Assembly: GCF_017562075.2 (NCBI RefSeq)
Contig: NC_054082.1
Coordinates: forward strand, 55,306,681-55,370,680
Source: Anopheles merus
Lineage: Eukaryota > Arthropoda > Insecta > Diptera > Culicidae
Length of the DNA stretch: 64,000 nucleotides
Reading direction: 5' to 3'
Below are positions 23,480 to 34,854 of the stretch, piece after piece. Both the position numbers and the translations under genes were made by a program. The first letter of the stretch is position 1. Every line of letters begins with the position of its first letter. The notes beneath the pieces are model-generated. The model was given only the letters and a program-made list of their open reading frames with translations. It ran no database searches and was not told where the DNA came from.

Positions 23480-24978
23480 CAAAACATGTTAGTGAGTACC
23501 ATTACACAAGTTACAATTTTTACGGAACGAAATCATCGACTGTCGTTCGGTTTTGGTTCTGCTAAGTTTGAAATCTGTGATTCTTTTAGAAAACAGTCAC
23601 TAGAATTTGATTCAATGCATTGCAATGGTCGTCATCAGAAGATAGGAAAGAGCTGTTCGTCAATTCATTAGCAATAATTAGCACCTCGGAAAAGAAAAGA
23701 ATGAATCATTTTTTTAGTAATACCTAATACATATAGCAGCATAACACACACACAATACGGTTCAAAGGAAACGTGTACTTTGCATACCATATAATGAACT
23801 AGAAAACAATTATAGACACAAAACTGTAGTAGCCCTTCAGGTGGATTAAAATCGATACAGTGGTACAAAATCTAAATAGTACTAATGGCTGAACAAATCT
23901 GTTACATCTGTTGGCCCAAATCTTAATACTTTCATTTTTTTATAAGCCGAAATTGACGTTTCTGTAATACTATCCTTATTAGCGAGGGATTTAATTGTTA
24001 GTCTCTTTCAAGTTATTTCACAACCTGATTACAATGAAAACCTGAAATTAAGTCGAATACTTATTATTTCGGCAATTATTCAGCGATCAAACAATGCAAA
24101 ACAATATTTCTCAAATGCTTGTGAAAGCAATCAAATCCTGGAAAAAATACTTCTAATTTACCGTTTATTAAGAGTAGCACTACGTTGTGAACTGTTACGA
24201 ATAATACCATACCTTTTGGCAATATATAAGTTAGTCAATCATCTGCAAATAGACAATTTGATTGATCAGAAATTTCTTCCCATGATTTGATTGATAATAA
24301 ATAACAAACTTATTTAAACACATAATGAAGGTGCACTGCTAGTAATTTCGGCCACTGTTTAAACTCATAAAAAGTTGTGCATGATAGCGCGGTTAGGAAA
24401 GTGCAAGTATTAGCTGCAAACGTGCACTTAAAATGAAAAGCAAATGTTAGAGGCATAGCAATATACACTCTAACGACGTAACTGGAGTGTAACTACTTTG
24501 CCAACACCAATACATAACCAAATATATGATGATCGTACATAGCCACCCACTATAGCATAACTTGTTGATTGATCAACCATAACCAATCCTTCCGGAAATT
24601 AAAATGCTTGCCTAACAGCGCTTTAACACAGCATAGTTTTAACTGTTCAGTTCAGAGGAAGCGATGAAGAAAGGGTGGCGGTTCCACTATTAGACCTACA
24701 GCTTATGCAAAAGATCCCACTGAAAATGAAGGCTATAAGTAACGCAGCAAATATTAATGCATAAAGAATATAAACTAGAAGCAAAAGAAACGAATAAAAA
24801 AATACAATTCTTTGCTTCCATAAATTTAATGCCTGATATGCATGTTGTTCTTCCACCACAGTAACAATGCTTAATTTTAGTACGTTTATAATTCTACAAT
24901 GCATGCGAGGACATGCACAAACGCCCCTATGCATGTTATAGCTTTTTATTGCATTTTTGTAAAATCTGTAATAACATA
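23480..24978. other. Intergenic downstream of Fem-1
   Basis: AT-rich sequence with no supported coding frame, RNA gene or clear repeat. Confidence 0.6.
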
Positions 24979-25325
24979 CAGTGGAACCCCTTATAACAAG
25001 TTTTCGCATAACGAGCTCTAATCTAAGCAAGTGTAAAGGATACATTTTTTTGGGATCTAATTTGAAATCTAGAGCAAGATCGGTTAACGTCGAGCAATTC
25101 TTTATTTTCGCTCAGGCAAATGAGTTTCGATACTAAGAATCGTTTAATATAAATCATTTGCCAGGAGGAGAGGTGCCGAATAATAGTGCACAAGTGTGTG
25201 GTATATTTAAGAGTGTTTTTTTTGCGTTTCGATACTGAGATTCTATTAACAAATGTGAAAAAGAGTGTCCCTCATAACGAGTGAGTTACTGAAACGCATT
25301 CAACTCGTTATGCGCAGTTCCTCTG
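24979..25325. mobile_element. Pogo-like MITE with TA duplication
   Basis: 347 bp flanked by TA (24977-24978 and 25326-25327). The left end CAGTGGAACCCCTTATAACA and the inverted right end CAGAGGAACTGCGCATAACG share the CAG-GGAAC core and the ATAAC block. TA duplication with CAG ends is the pattern of pogo/Tigger-type MITEs. No coding content. Confidence 0.65.
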
Positions 25326-25329
25326 TATA

Positions 25330-26644
25330 CTGCTTTCATGTTAGACGTAAATTTAGAGAGAACAAGCAAACAGAACGTTCTGTAAAATATATTACCGAAT
25401 AATTGTGATTATTATTAATAAAGCAAAACTCGAAATATACTACTAACCCAATTGTCGTACAAACCTTTAAGTGCGAGAGGTTAAACATGTAGAGCTGCTT
25501 ACTGTAGCAATACAGAGAGATGAAAAAGTGCAATAAAGCAAGTTGCACCCACTGGGTTTGTTGTGCGTGCATTGATAAATTTCAAATATAAAAATGTGAT
25601 AAATTATAAACGACCACATTCAATGGAAAATGCATCCTTCTTTCCCTGCGTAACGCCGTTTTCCGATACGCAAATCGTGAAAAGCAAATCTGTTTGTAAG
25701 CCAGCTTAGATGCGTAAACGGATGCAGCAAAGATATGACAGCTTTCTGATCAGATCGCGAGCACACACCCCGCTGCATGTATGCGTGCAGAGTCTGCACA
25801 ACGACGCACACAGTGGTGTGAGTGAGTAAGTCTTTTTTTTGCGAAAGTACCCGGACCGATCACGAGCTCGGACTGCTGCAGCTGAGTTACACGAACGGCG
25901 ATCGCGGCCACACAACGTATACACGTTCGACCGCGGACCATTCGGGTGGGTCTCTTTTGACTTCCTTCATTCCAGTCCATTCCAGTCAGTGCGTACCGCA
26001 GGCATATTGTTTGGTAGTCGTGTCAGTCCGTCTTAAGATGGTCGATGGTTGCCTCGATCGCCGCTGCTGGTAAAGTGTGTGAAAGGCGGCAACCGAAGTG
26101 TGTACACGGCGGCTGCTGCTACGTGTACGTTGCCGTCATTCGCTGTGTGTGCCGTGAACACCACCTGAGCCAGTTCGACAAGTCTTCTCTGTCCCTTTTT
26201 GTGCATGAAAGTGCGGTGTACCAGCACGGTTTTACTCAGAAGCCGGAAGTGGTGTCGTTTTGTGCATTTCGAAAGGAAGAGTGTACACTCCAGTGACGTG
26301 ATACGATCAACAGAAAAACATGATTAGAAAATCGCCCACAACTGTGTATGGTGGTGCGAATCTTTATCGAAATCTCACCGCGCTTTCCACAAGCAACGGC
26401 ACCCAGCAGAGGCGCGAGTGAAAGCAAACAGCTAGAAGAGCTTGGCCGAGCCATTTCACCGTGTGAATTCCAGAGCCCCCTCCCTCCCCTTTCCAATTGA
26501 ATTAAGGCCCAGCGGGTCCCATATTTATCACATTATACACATCGAAGTAAGCGTTTTCGTGTATTTTCGACGCGTTGCTGCCATTTCTTCTAAAGCCCCC
26601 GTGTAGTAGGGCTCTGCTTGGCTGTGAAGTAAAAGGTGATAAAA
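25330..26644. other. Upstream and probable 5' UTR region of knickkopf
   Basis: The proximal part (25.8-26.6 kb) is GC-rich with many short frames on both strands, typical of a long insect 5' UTR or promoter. TCAGT initiator-like words occur near 25986 and 26026. Which one is used cannot be told from sequence. Confidence 0.45.
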
Positions 26645-29549
26645 ATGGAAGAAATGCGATTTTGCTACGGATCGGCCGTCCGGTGGCGTGGAACAATGAG
26701 GATTCTGGCCAGCGTACTGCTGGTGGTGGCGGTTTTAGATAATGCAGGTAAGTCAGCATTGCCACCAGCAGCTACAGCGAACGCGCTTACGAAAGACTTC
26801 TACCAGTGCGAACGGGAAGCGACGAACCGTGAAGGAGGGCACAATAAAGCAAGCAAAAAGTAAAACATGCGTTAAACCGGGGGAGAATGTACAAACCAGT
26901 CGAAGCGTTCTTGTTAGGAGTGGTACATACATACAGACACATATTGCGGAAATGTATCCACGCACGGTACGCAACCTTGAGTAGTTACTTGCCTGTTGCT
27001 TTGATCGGAATGGGTTGATTCGCCCAGGAAGTGCAATCAACTTTGGTCACCGTGCTCTCATTTGAAGGGTGGGGTACAAAAATAGCTACTGCTATAAAAA
27101 ATAAGACCGATTTTTTGTTGGCCCGCTAAGCAAAGAAGGATATTATTGTGGCGATGTCTCATGATTACGGTGCGCATTAGTCATGATCAAATGTTGTACC
27201 TTTGAAGGAAAAATTACTCATCATGATGCTTGGAATTGAAAGCTTTCTCATACTCTTGCGCTATGTAATTTAATGTTTAGTTCAGTCTTAATTTAGTTTA
27301 ATTCAATCTTATTTTGGATGTAAATGTTTGGTCCCAAATCAATAAATAGTTTAGCTTCCAAGGAACTTACGAGCACAATTATTGCAACGCCTTCAAATCG
27401 ATGAATTTGTTACCAATGGTGTGATTTGTTTTTATTTGTTTATAACAGCAACTCAGAAACCGGAAGACGGTCCATACCGGGGGAAATACATTGGCAAATT
27501 TAACTCCTATCACCATCAAGCATCGGGTGACGTATACGCCGTTGATGAATACACATTCCTGCTAACCGGCTTCAACTACGACGGCAATGGAATCGATACG
27601 TTCTTCTGGTCTGGCGCCAGCAATCGACCCGGCCCGCAAGGTTTCATCGTACCGGACGAGTATGGAAAGTAAGTGAGCCACAGAGCATACGCGAGCGCAT
27701 TGGGGCTAATACGAACTCAACAATCTGACCAACACTATCATTGTCATATTACAGAACGAACATACTTGAGCGATACTTCAACAAGGACTTTACGCTACGC
27801 CTTCCCGACAACAAGAAAATCACGGAAGTGAAATGGCTAGCCGTGTACGATCTAAACTCGCAGAACAACTTCGCCGACGTGTACATCCCGGAGGATTTTG
27901 AGCCGCCCGTACCGCAAAAAGCAGGCAGCTTGACCGCGATAGCAGGTGGACCGATGGTATCGAGCGACACGATCGACATCCTCGACTCAAAAACGATCCG
28001 CATCACCGACTTCAGCTACGATGGTAAGGCAGGCGGCCAGGGGGCGGTACATTTCTGGGTCGGCGTCGGTCCATCGCCCTCATCCAAAGGCAGCAAGGTA
28101 CCGGATGAGATGGGCTACCTGGATCCCATCCGCGCGTACGATCGTGAAACGATCACGCTGGAGCTACCGGGTGATATGACCATCTTCGACATCGATTGGT
28201 TCAGCGTGTACGATGTGGAAGCCCGACGGGACTACGGTTCGATTCTCATCTCAGACGACTTGAACGTACCGCCGTCGCTGGTGCGTGTTACGCCGCACAC
28301 GGAGTCGTTGCCAAACTGCCGCCAGCTGCACAAGGATTACCGCGTCTCGTGGGAAGTGTTTGGGCCGCAGATAACGATCCAGCTGGCGGGCAACGTGCAG
28401 CAGGACGAGTACATGTCGTTCGGGCTGTCCGGCTCGGACAGCCGTAGCCAAATGCTTGGGGCCGATGTGGTCGTGGCCTTCATCGATGGGCATCGTGGAT
28501 ATGCCGTGGATTACAACATCACCTCGCTAGCACCGTGCGTGCAGGTGCTCGGCCAAAACAAGGGCGTTTGTCGGGACGATGTGGTCGGCGGATTGGACAG
28601 CTACCAGCTGCACACCTACAGCCGGGAGAACGACATCAACACGATTACCTTCCGCCGCACACTGATTTCTTCCGACTCGGGCGACAAAGAGTTCTTGCTG
28701 GACCGTCCGATGTACGTGATATGGGCGATGGGTCGTCTAGATTCGAACAACGAACCGACCTACCACGACGTCTACCCCAAGCGCAATGTGCAGATCCACT
28801 TCAACACCTCCGAGCCGGTCAACGATTGTTTCAGTTTCACCAGCCGCGAAGCGAACCTGAAGGATGTGTGGGAACGACAGCAGATCTTTGACCGTTCCGT
28901 GCGTGCGTTTACAGCCACGCTCGGACCGGCCGGTGGAAAGCGGGGCTACCAGGGCATTACTGGGCACGTTTCGAACGGATTGGCCTGGTACATCAATGGG
29001 TTCCTCGTGCCGGAACTGTGGCTCCGCCGGGGCCTTACCTACTCATTCCTCGTGCGCGGTGGAAACAATCCGCACTCGCCCGAGTTCTACCATCCGCTCG
29101 TCATCACGGACGAACCGCACGGTGGATACGATCGGCTTTCCGACGCACGGCAGAGCGAAATTCGCGTGCTGGCCGGCGTTGAGTTTACGCGCCGCGGTCG
29201 GCCGAAACCGATCGCCGCCGGACCACTGTGCCTGGCCCGTCACCCAGAAGGACAGGATCGACGGTTGGATGACAATTTTGCGACATTTAAAAAGTTCAAC
29301 CGCACACTGAAATGGACCTGTGATTCCGGCGATCCGGCAGTGTTGGAAATAACACCCAACACTAGCTGGCCGGACGTGGTGTACTACAACAGCTTCACCC
29401 ACGCCAACATGGGCTGGAAGATACACATCGTCGATAGCTACAGTCAGTCGGCGCGTAGTCACGCTTCCGCTTGCAGCAGCTTTAATCACTCGATTCGATT
29501 GCTTCTAATTGCGAGTAGCTTCGTTGTGTGGACATGGGCACTGAAATAA
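26645..29549 (+). CDS. knk: Knickkopf-like DM13/DOMON protein, GPI-anchored
   Basis: Three exons, 26645-26747, 27449-27668 and 27755-29549, give 705 aa; Drosophila Knickkopf is close to this size. The start used is MEEMRFCYGS; internal Met18 (MRILASVLLVVAV) would give a tighter signal peptide. After the signal (to about residue 36) come two DM13 domains (about 45-150 and 165-270, with KITEVKWLAVYDL and MTIFDIDWFSVYDV), a DOMON domain (about 285-440, CRQLHKDYRVSWEVFGPQIT), then a C-terminal cupredoxin-like region (GLTYSFLVRGGNNPHSPEFY, GRPKPIAAGPLCL). The last about 30 residues form a hydrophobic GPI-attachment signal (LLLIASSFVVWTWAL). Knk protects and organises new chitin in cuticle and tracheae. 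The related Skeletor has the same DM13/DOMON start; length and the GPI tail favour Knk. AATAAA at 29545-29550 overlaps the stop codon. Convergent with ALLC. Confidence 0.82.
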
Positions 29550-29673
29550 AGTTAAACGAAAATGCTCAAACCTATGCCATTCAATCGGTGTTCATCATAA
29601 CGAGACATAATTATTCATAAACATTTCCTCCGTGTTTTATTTTCTATCTTGACGCCTGCAAAGAGGACAGTAA

Positions 29674-30966
29674 TCATTTAGCTACAGCTACCGTTCCAAA
29701 AACACGAACCCTCGAAAGTCCTCCGTCCGGTGCAATGGTAATACGCACCAGTGAGGCTGGCTTTGCCTGGGGCAGTAGTTGTTCATCCCCTTCAAACTCA
29801 TGTACCCGATCCGGTCCCAGCTTCTTCTTTTCCATCAGCAGCTTCCAAGAATTCGGTTCACCCTTCCACGCGTACTCCACCTGCACGTTGTCTGGAAAGT
29901 TTCCTTTGAAGTGTTTCGTGTCGATGCAAATGCGCTCTATCCAGCCGCCCTCGGGTGCACCACCCAACTGAAAGATGGCCCATTCGCATCCGGGCACTTG
30001 CAGTATTCCGGCATCGTCGATCTGCAGCACGGGCGGCCGATCGAGTCTACGAGCGGTCTCCCAACCGTCGCCCATATTGGCCGCTGTGCTAGGTTTAATC
30101 AAATTTCGCGGATGACCGTAATGAGCATTCGAAAACCCAGTGCAGCGTCCCCCGTTAAGCATGGCAATCATATCGAACGGCCGCCGTACCGATAGACTTT
30201 CGCGCAGGTTTAATCTGACCGTACCGTAAACGCGTAACCGAGCAATACCACCGTCCGGGAACATGTTCACCCGTAAATGGTTTACGATTAGCGATTGTTT
30301 TCCTTTCGCGACGGTAAAATAGTGTCTTCGGGTTGGTTCATACCCCGCCTGCAGTTCGGTACGCGGCACCAACACGTCCCACTGATCCGTGCCAATGAGC
30401 TCCACCATTCCCAGCTCCTCCGTGGTTCGTCCTGTTCCGATATTTCCCACCTCGTCCGTAACGCGGGGAATGGAAGTCTGCAGCATACGTTTCATCGTTG
30501 CATCCAGTGTGCCACCCTGAATAGAGACACGCGGCACATAGTTGCCGGTGAAAAAGGCTGTATCGATCATAACGCCGGCAATCTGCGTTGGGGCGCCAAG
30601 CTCCACCAAACACCAATCGTGCCCAGGTGTGCGCTTTCGACGCGTTTCCCAACCGTCCATCCACTTCCCGTAGGCAGTGTATCGGTCAGCGAGAAACACT
30701 GGCTCGGTGTCTTTCAGCATCCATTCGGCCGGTGCGAACCAATCATCCGTGGCGAAGAGAATCGATCCATTGCTCTGAAACAACACACACACACACACAT
30801 CATTCGGGTAATCTGTTGAAATGCATTGAAAGCAACACGAAAGATGATCAACGGCCAAGCTTACACCGATCGATGCAACTTCACTCAGCTCCGTAAACGC
30901 CGGCGGTGGTGATGGTTGCACCAGCTCCTGCGTTTGTTCTGTGTGAGTAGTAGTAGTAGTGTCCAT
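29674..30966 (-). CDS. ALLC: Allantoicase (ALLC)
   Basis: Two minus-strand exons, 30966-30865 and 30774-29674, joined in phase 0 to give 400 aa (human ALLC about 391). Allantoicase splits allantoate into ureidoglycolate and urea, a late step of uric acid breakdown. The protein has the expected duplicated jelly-roll layout. Repeat 1, about residues 35-205, starts ILFATDDWFAPAEWML, contains YGKWMDGWETRRKRTPGHDW and ends FPDGGIARLRVYG. Repeat 2, about 225-395, contains NMGDGWETARRLDRP and EWAIFQLGG and ends APDGGLSRVRVFG. These blocks are family signatures. The N-terminal 30 residues are Thr/Pro-rich and unconserved. There is no signal peptide. The 90-bp intron contains a short (AC)n run. An AATAAA (minus, 29641-29636) lies just beyond the stop. 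In mosquitoes this pathway handles nitrogen after a blood meal; that role is inferred here. Confidence 0.94.
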   Translation of the reverse strand: MDTTTTTHTEQTQELVQPSPPPAFTELSEVASIGVSLAVDHLSCCFQCISTDYPNDVCVCVLFQSNGSILFATDDWFAPAEWMLKDTEPVFLADRYTAYGKWMDGWETRRKRTPGHDWCLVELGAPTQIAGVMIDTAFFTGNYVPRVSIQGGTLDATMKRMLQTSIPRVTDEVGNIGTGRTTEELGMVELIGTDQWDVLVPRTELQAGYEPTRRHYFTVAKGKQSLIVNHLRVNMFPDGGIARLRVYGTVRLNLRESLSVRRPFDMIAMLNGGRCTGFSNAHYGHPRNLIKPSTAANMGDGWETARRLDRPPVLQIDDAGILQVPGCEWAIFQLGGAPEGGWIERICIDTKHFKGNFPDNVQVEYAWKGEPNSWKLLMEKKKLGPDRVHEFEGDEQLLPQAKPASLVRITIAPDGGLSRVRVFGTVAVAK

Positions 30967-31019
30967 CGCCTTGGCTGAAACTGTTTAACAGCACAGTATC
31001 TGCAATTCAAAATTATCCT

Positions 31020-34000
31020 TGCTCAGTGCAGTTGTGTTTGGAATTGAGCATTTACCGTACCAATTTTAACATTCTGCCCGCTGCTGTCTACAACCAAAAA
31101 CCGTACGATGATGATACGAGCGCTAATCTCACTCTTCCAGACACAGAACCACCTGCGCGGTTTAAATACAAAAAGTACAATCAACAATGCGCAACAGCAA
31201 ACGCGATAGTGCACCACCGTGTGTCACGCAGTTGGAGGCAGTGAATTGTTTTCTCTGTTTAAACTGCCTCGCAATTACAATACTCACACAGTTCTTGATA
31301 GCTGGTAACATTCTCTCAAGCCACCAAAACATACAAACAGGGTCCATCTATCCGGGAGATAAGGATAGAATTGCGTTGCTATACGATTCATTAGTGCTAC
31401 CTCGCAACCAGCGTTTCAGTTCCAGGGACGACTGACCAAAACAAATGATCAAAAATACTCGTCATTTCGGTTCGTAATCTTCTTCACTTGAGATTCGCCT
31501 TTACGAATAAGAAAAAGCACAAAATAATCAAAGTATTTGTACAAGGCGGAATCAGAGACGGTGCAAAGTACCTGGAGGAGGCCCATTACAAATTACTTTA
31601 ATCTTATATTTAATTTCCTTTCTTTCGCTGATGTTGCGTTTTGCGAAATCTCTGTCGATCATCCGTGTACCACGGTTCTTCCTTCATGCACATAGTTTCT
31701 CTATCAGTGTGTGATGGATTGTTAATCGTTCGGTTTGTTCATTCGTGAAGTTCCGTGACATTCTGGCCGTTTTGTGTGATTTATTCATTGTTTTATTTCA
31801 TTTGATTTTTGTTGTTTCGCTTATGCTGCTTCGTTTCATGGATTTAATAAACCGTGTGCCTCCTCTCCTGTTTCTTCCCTCTGGCGCTCATTGCTCTGCT
31901 GTGCGCTATACCTTTTCATTCTTGCGCTACTCCGACCTTTGTGTGTTTGTTGCGTTCTCTTCCGATGCGCTATTCTTGCGCCCCATCGTTAGTATCCCCT
32001 CTTCCCTCCCCGCTTCTCTACATATATTTTTGTCTAGTCTTTTCCGTTCGTACGAGGACGAAGTAAACACGAGTATCACATGCCATCATACACACAAGCA
32101 ATTCTGTACCGCATTTTTTTTTTTTTTTACACAATACCATCGTGTATGCGCCGCCCTCTCTGGTTGTCCGTCTATCTTTCTGTCTGTCTGTGAGTTAAAC
32201 GGGCGTTATGTCTTTTCACAAGGCATGGGAGGTGTTCATTTCTGCCCCTCACTCATTCTATGTCATTCTAATTATTTTTGCCAAATTCTCCAAAACAAAA
32301 AAAGGGGGTGGGAGCGGCAAACTGAGAATAAAATAAAACAAATCCAAACAAAGCAGCAACCACTTTACATTGGGGATAAAAATCTAGCTTAATATAAAAG
32401 TAATAAAAAAAGGTTCTGCAAGGAATTGTTTTTAAAACCGCCTACACAAACACATAACACGTACGTATTTTGCCGAAAGAATCAATGCGTTTGCAACTCT
32501 CCCTCGACAACGGTCCTTCTGCGTGTAAGCGTTGTTTTCTTCTTCTGCTTACACGTTCTCTTAGCTTTATATTTTAATTTTATTCATTTGCTTTAACCTC
32601 TCCACGTTAGCTCTATCTCCTTTAATGCGTCGTTATTAAGTGCAGTGAGTGTATATTTTCGATTTGCTGTTTGTCGTTCATCTCTCACACCACATGCAAT
32701 GCTTCCTTTCTTTTCTCTTCTTTTCTTTTCCTCAAGCTTCAGCCATGCCACAGCTTAAATGCAAACAATAAAATAAACAGTAAAAAATATATGTTAAGTT
32801 TCAATTACACTCTCATATATGATGCGGAAGCTACAGCAACACATCGCCTTATAGTAGTAACAATAATCGGAAAATAGAAAAATGTCTCTGCCCTTAATCC
32901 TTCGGTTTGTTGGCTGAATGAAGTGCAATTGGAATAGCCGAATAAGTGGAGATAGCAGGAACAAATGCAACACCATCCTCTTTGCTGTTGTTTGAAGCTG
33001 GGGTTCATACACACAACAAAACCCACGCTCTTTTGGATATGGATATGGATAACCAAAACCCCAAAAGCATGTACTCAAATTGCAACCAATAGTTACCAAA
33101 GTTGTAATCTTTCGCTGCAGTTTTTGTGGCCTGTGCTATATTGAACTGAGTACAAAAAGGTTCTACGGGTTTGTTGTTACTGTTAACCATTATTGAGCTG
33201 CGATATATGTTTATTTTTGTAGATTAAACTCTCTAAATGTACCTTCTTTTTGATGAGTTGATTTTGTTCATTTGCGATGTTTGATGTATAAATACGCTAA
33301 GGGAACGATTTTTATCGATTGTTGTGTCTGCGTGTACGCCTCCGTGTTTGTTTTTTGCTGTTATCATCTTTAACGATAGTGCTTCATGAACTGAAAAGCA
33401 AGGAGGTTATAATTGTAAATTATTTCACCTCTTGTAAGAAATGCTTAGCACAACAATCTCTAGCCATTAATTTTGACGCTAGCGATTCATTTTTCGCACG
33501 GTTGACGGGTTCTCTTCACCCAATTTCTGAAGCTTGCACTTGTTCTTCCTGATACCTTTTCACTGCGTGCAAATTTCGGCCCTCTGTGTCTCTTTTCTGT
33601 TCCTCTTTTTCATTGTGACCGAGCTGCACGGTATCACCAAAGCCAATGTATTACGATTCGTTTTTTTACACCTATGTTTTTGTTGCAATTCATTTTCTCA
33701 TTCACCATTTTCCGCAAACACCTCGCCGCACCCTAACTGATTTATTTTCACTAGTATCTAGAATTAACGATGTATTTCCATTTGCATCATATCCTATCAT
33801 TCGAAGCACACGCAGTGCTGCCTCTTCCTACTGCGCCCAGCACACGCGTACACACACACACACACACTGCCCACATACAAACTACATCATCGCACACACC
33901 CAATTTTCTCTCACTCACTCACACACTACTCTTGCCCATTCATACGACATCATACCCGCAAACTCATCAAACACATGTGCACATGGCGTTTCAGCAATTA

Positions 34001-34854
34001 TTGTTCTTTTGTATATAGTGCCCGCCCGTCCCTGAAGCTACACTCCTGAATCTACTGTTGGGGTGGATATAACGATCGGATTGCTCTTTCTTCGTACGTT
34101 TCCTGGGGACCTAGGCCTGGGGACAGTCGACAAACAAATCAAGCTACCTGCTTTTGCTGTTAAGATGAACAACAACGAGCAAACAGGAGGCAAAAGTGTA
34201 ACAAAATTTTCCCGATGTTACGCATCTCGATTCCACGCTCGATGGTGGTTCTATGAAAATGTGAATTAAGCTGGAAAGCGTACAGGATTTGACCGCGCAC
34301 ATAGGTAAAAGTTGAAGCATGGTTGCAATTGCGTGTAGAATAAGAACACTGCAAAAAACCTGTTCAAATTCATTTACACAAGTTCTCTTAAACAATGTGG
34401 GCAATGCAAAGACACATTTCTGTCCTATCTATCTTGCGGTCAGCAAACGGCATACGACACCCTCCTCTTCGAGGTTTGTCTGCTGTACTATTTTAGCCAT
34501 GCTACTACACACACGCAAGCACACTCGCTATTTCCAGCCGGTTTCCAGTCAGTTGATTGTATTTTTTTTTTTTTTTTGCTTGCGTCGTTTTGTGATGATG
34601 TCCACAGACGTAACAATTTTATGTTCTGAAACGTGTTTTTTCGCCTTTTCCCTTGGCTTTTTAACAATCCCTTTTTTTCATACCTGCCAGAACATCGAAA
34701 ATATTATGCGCTTTGCTTTTGCATTCACCATTATGTTTCCACCTTAACCTTCCTTTGTTCCGCCGTGTATGCCCAGGAAACTCTATCAATAATAATCGTA
34801 ATCATTACAATTAGAATAATATTTAATTATCCTCACTACTACTATTACTATTGG
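31020..34854. other. Non-coding stretch between ALLC and twins
   Basis: No coding exon is supported. The plus strand is T/C-rich, so the minus strand is A/G-rich. The part next to 34854 should be the 3' UTR of the minus-strand twins gene, whose 3' end I cannot place. Simple AC/CA runs occur near 33850-33930. A poly-T tract at 34561-34577 makes plus-strand frames look Phe-rich. Confidence 0.5.

Noticed and set aside
33646..34035. His/Thr-rich plus-strand frame
   Set aside because: Produced by AC-rich simple sequence; no conserved domain.
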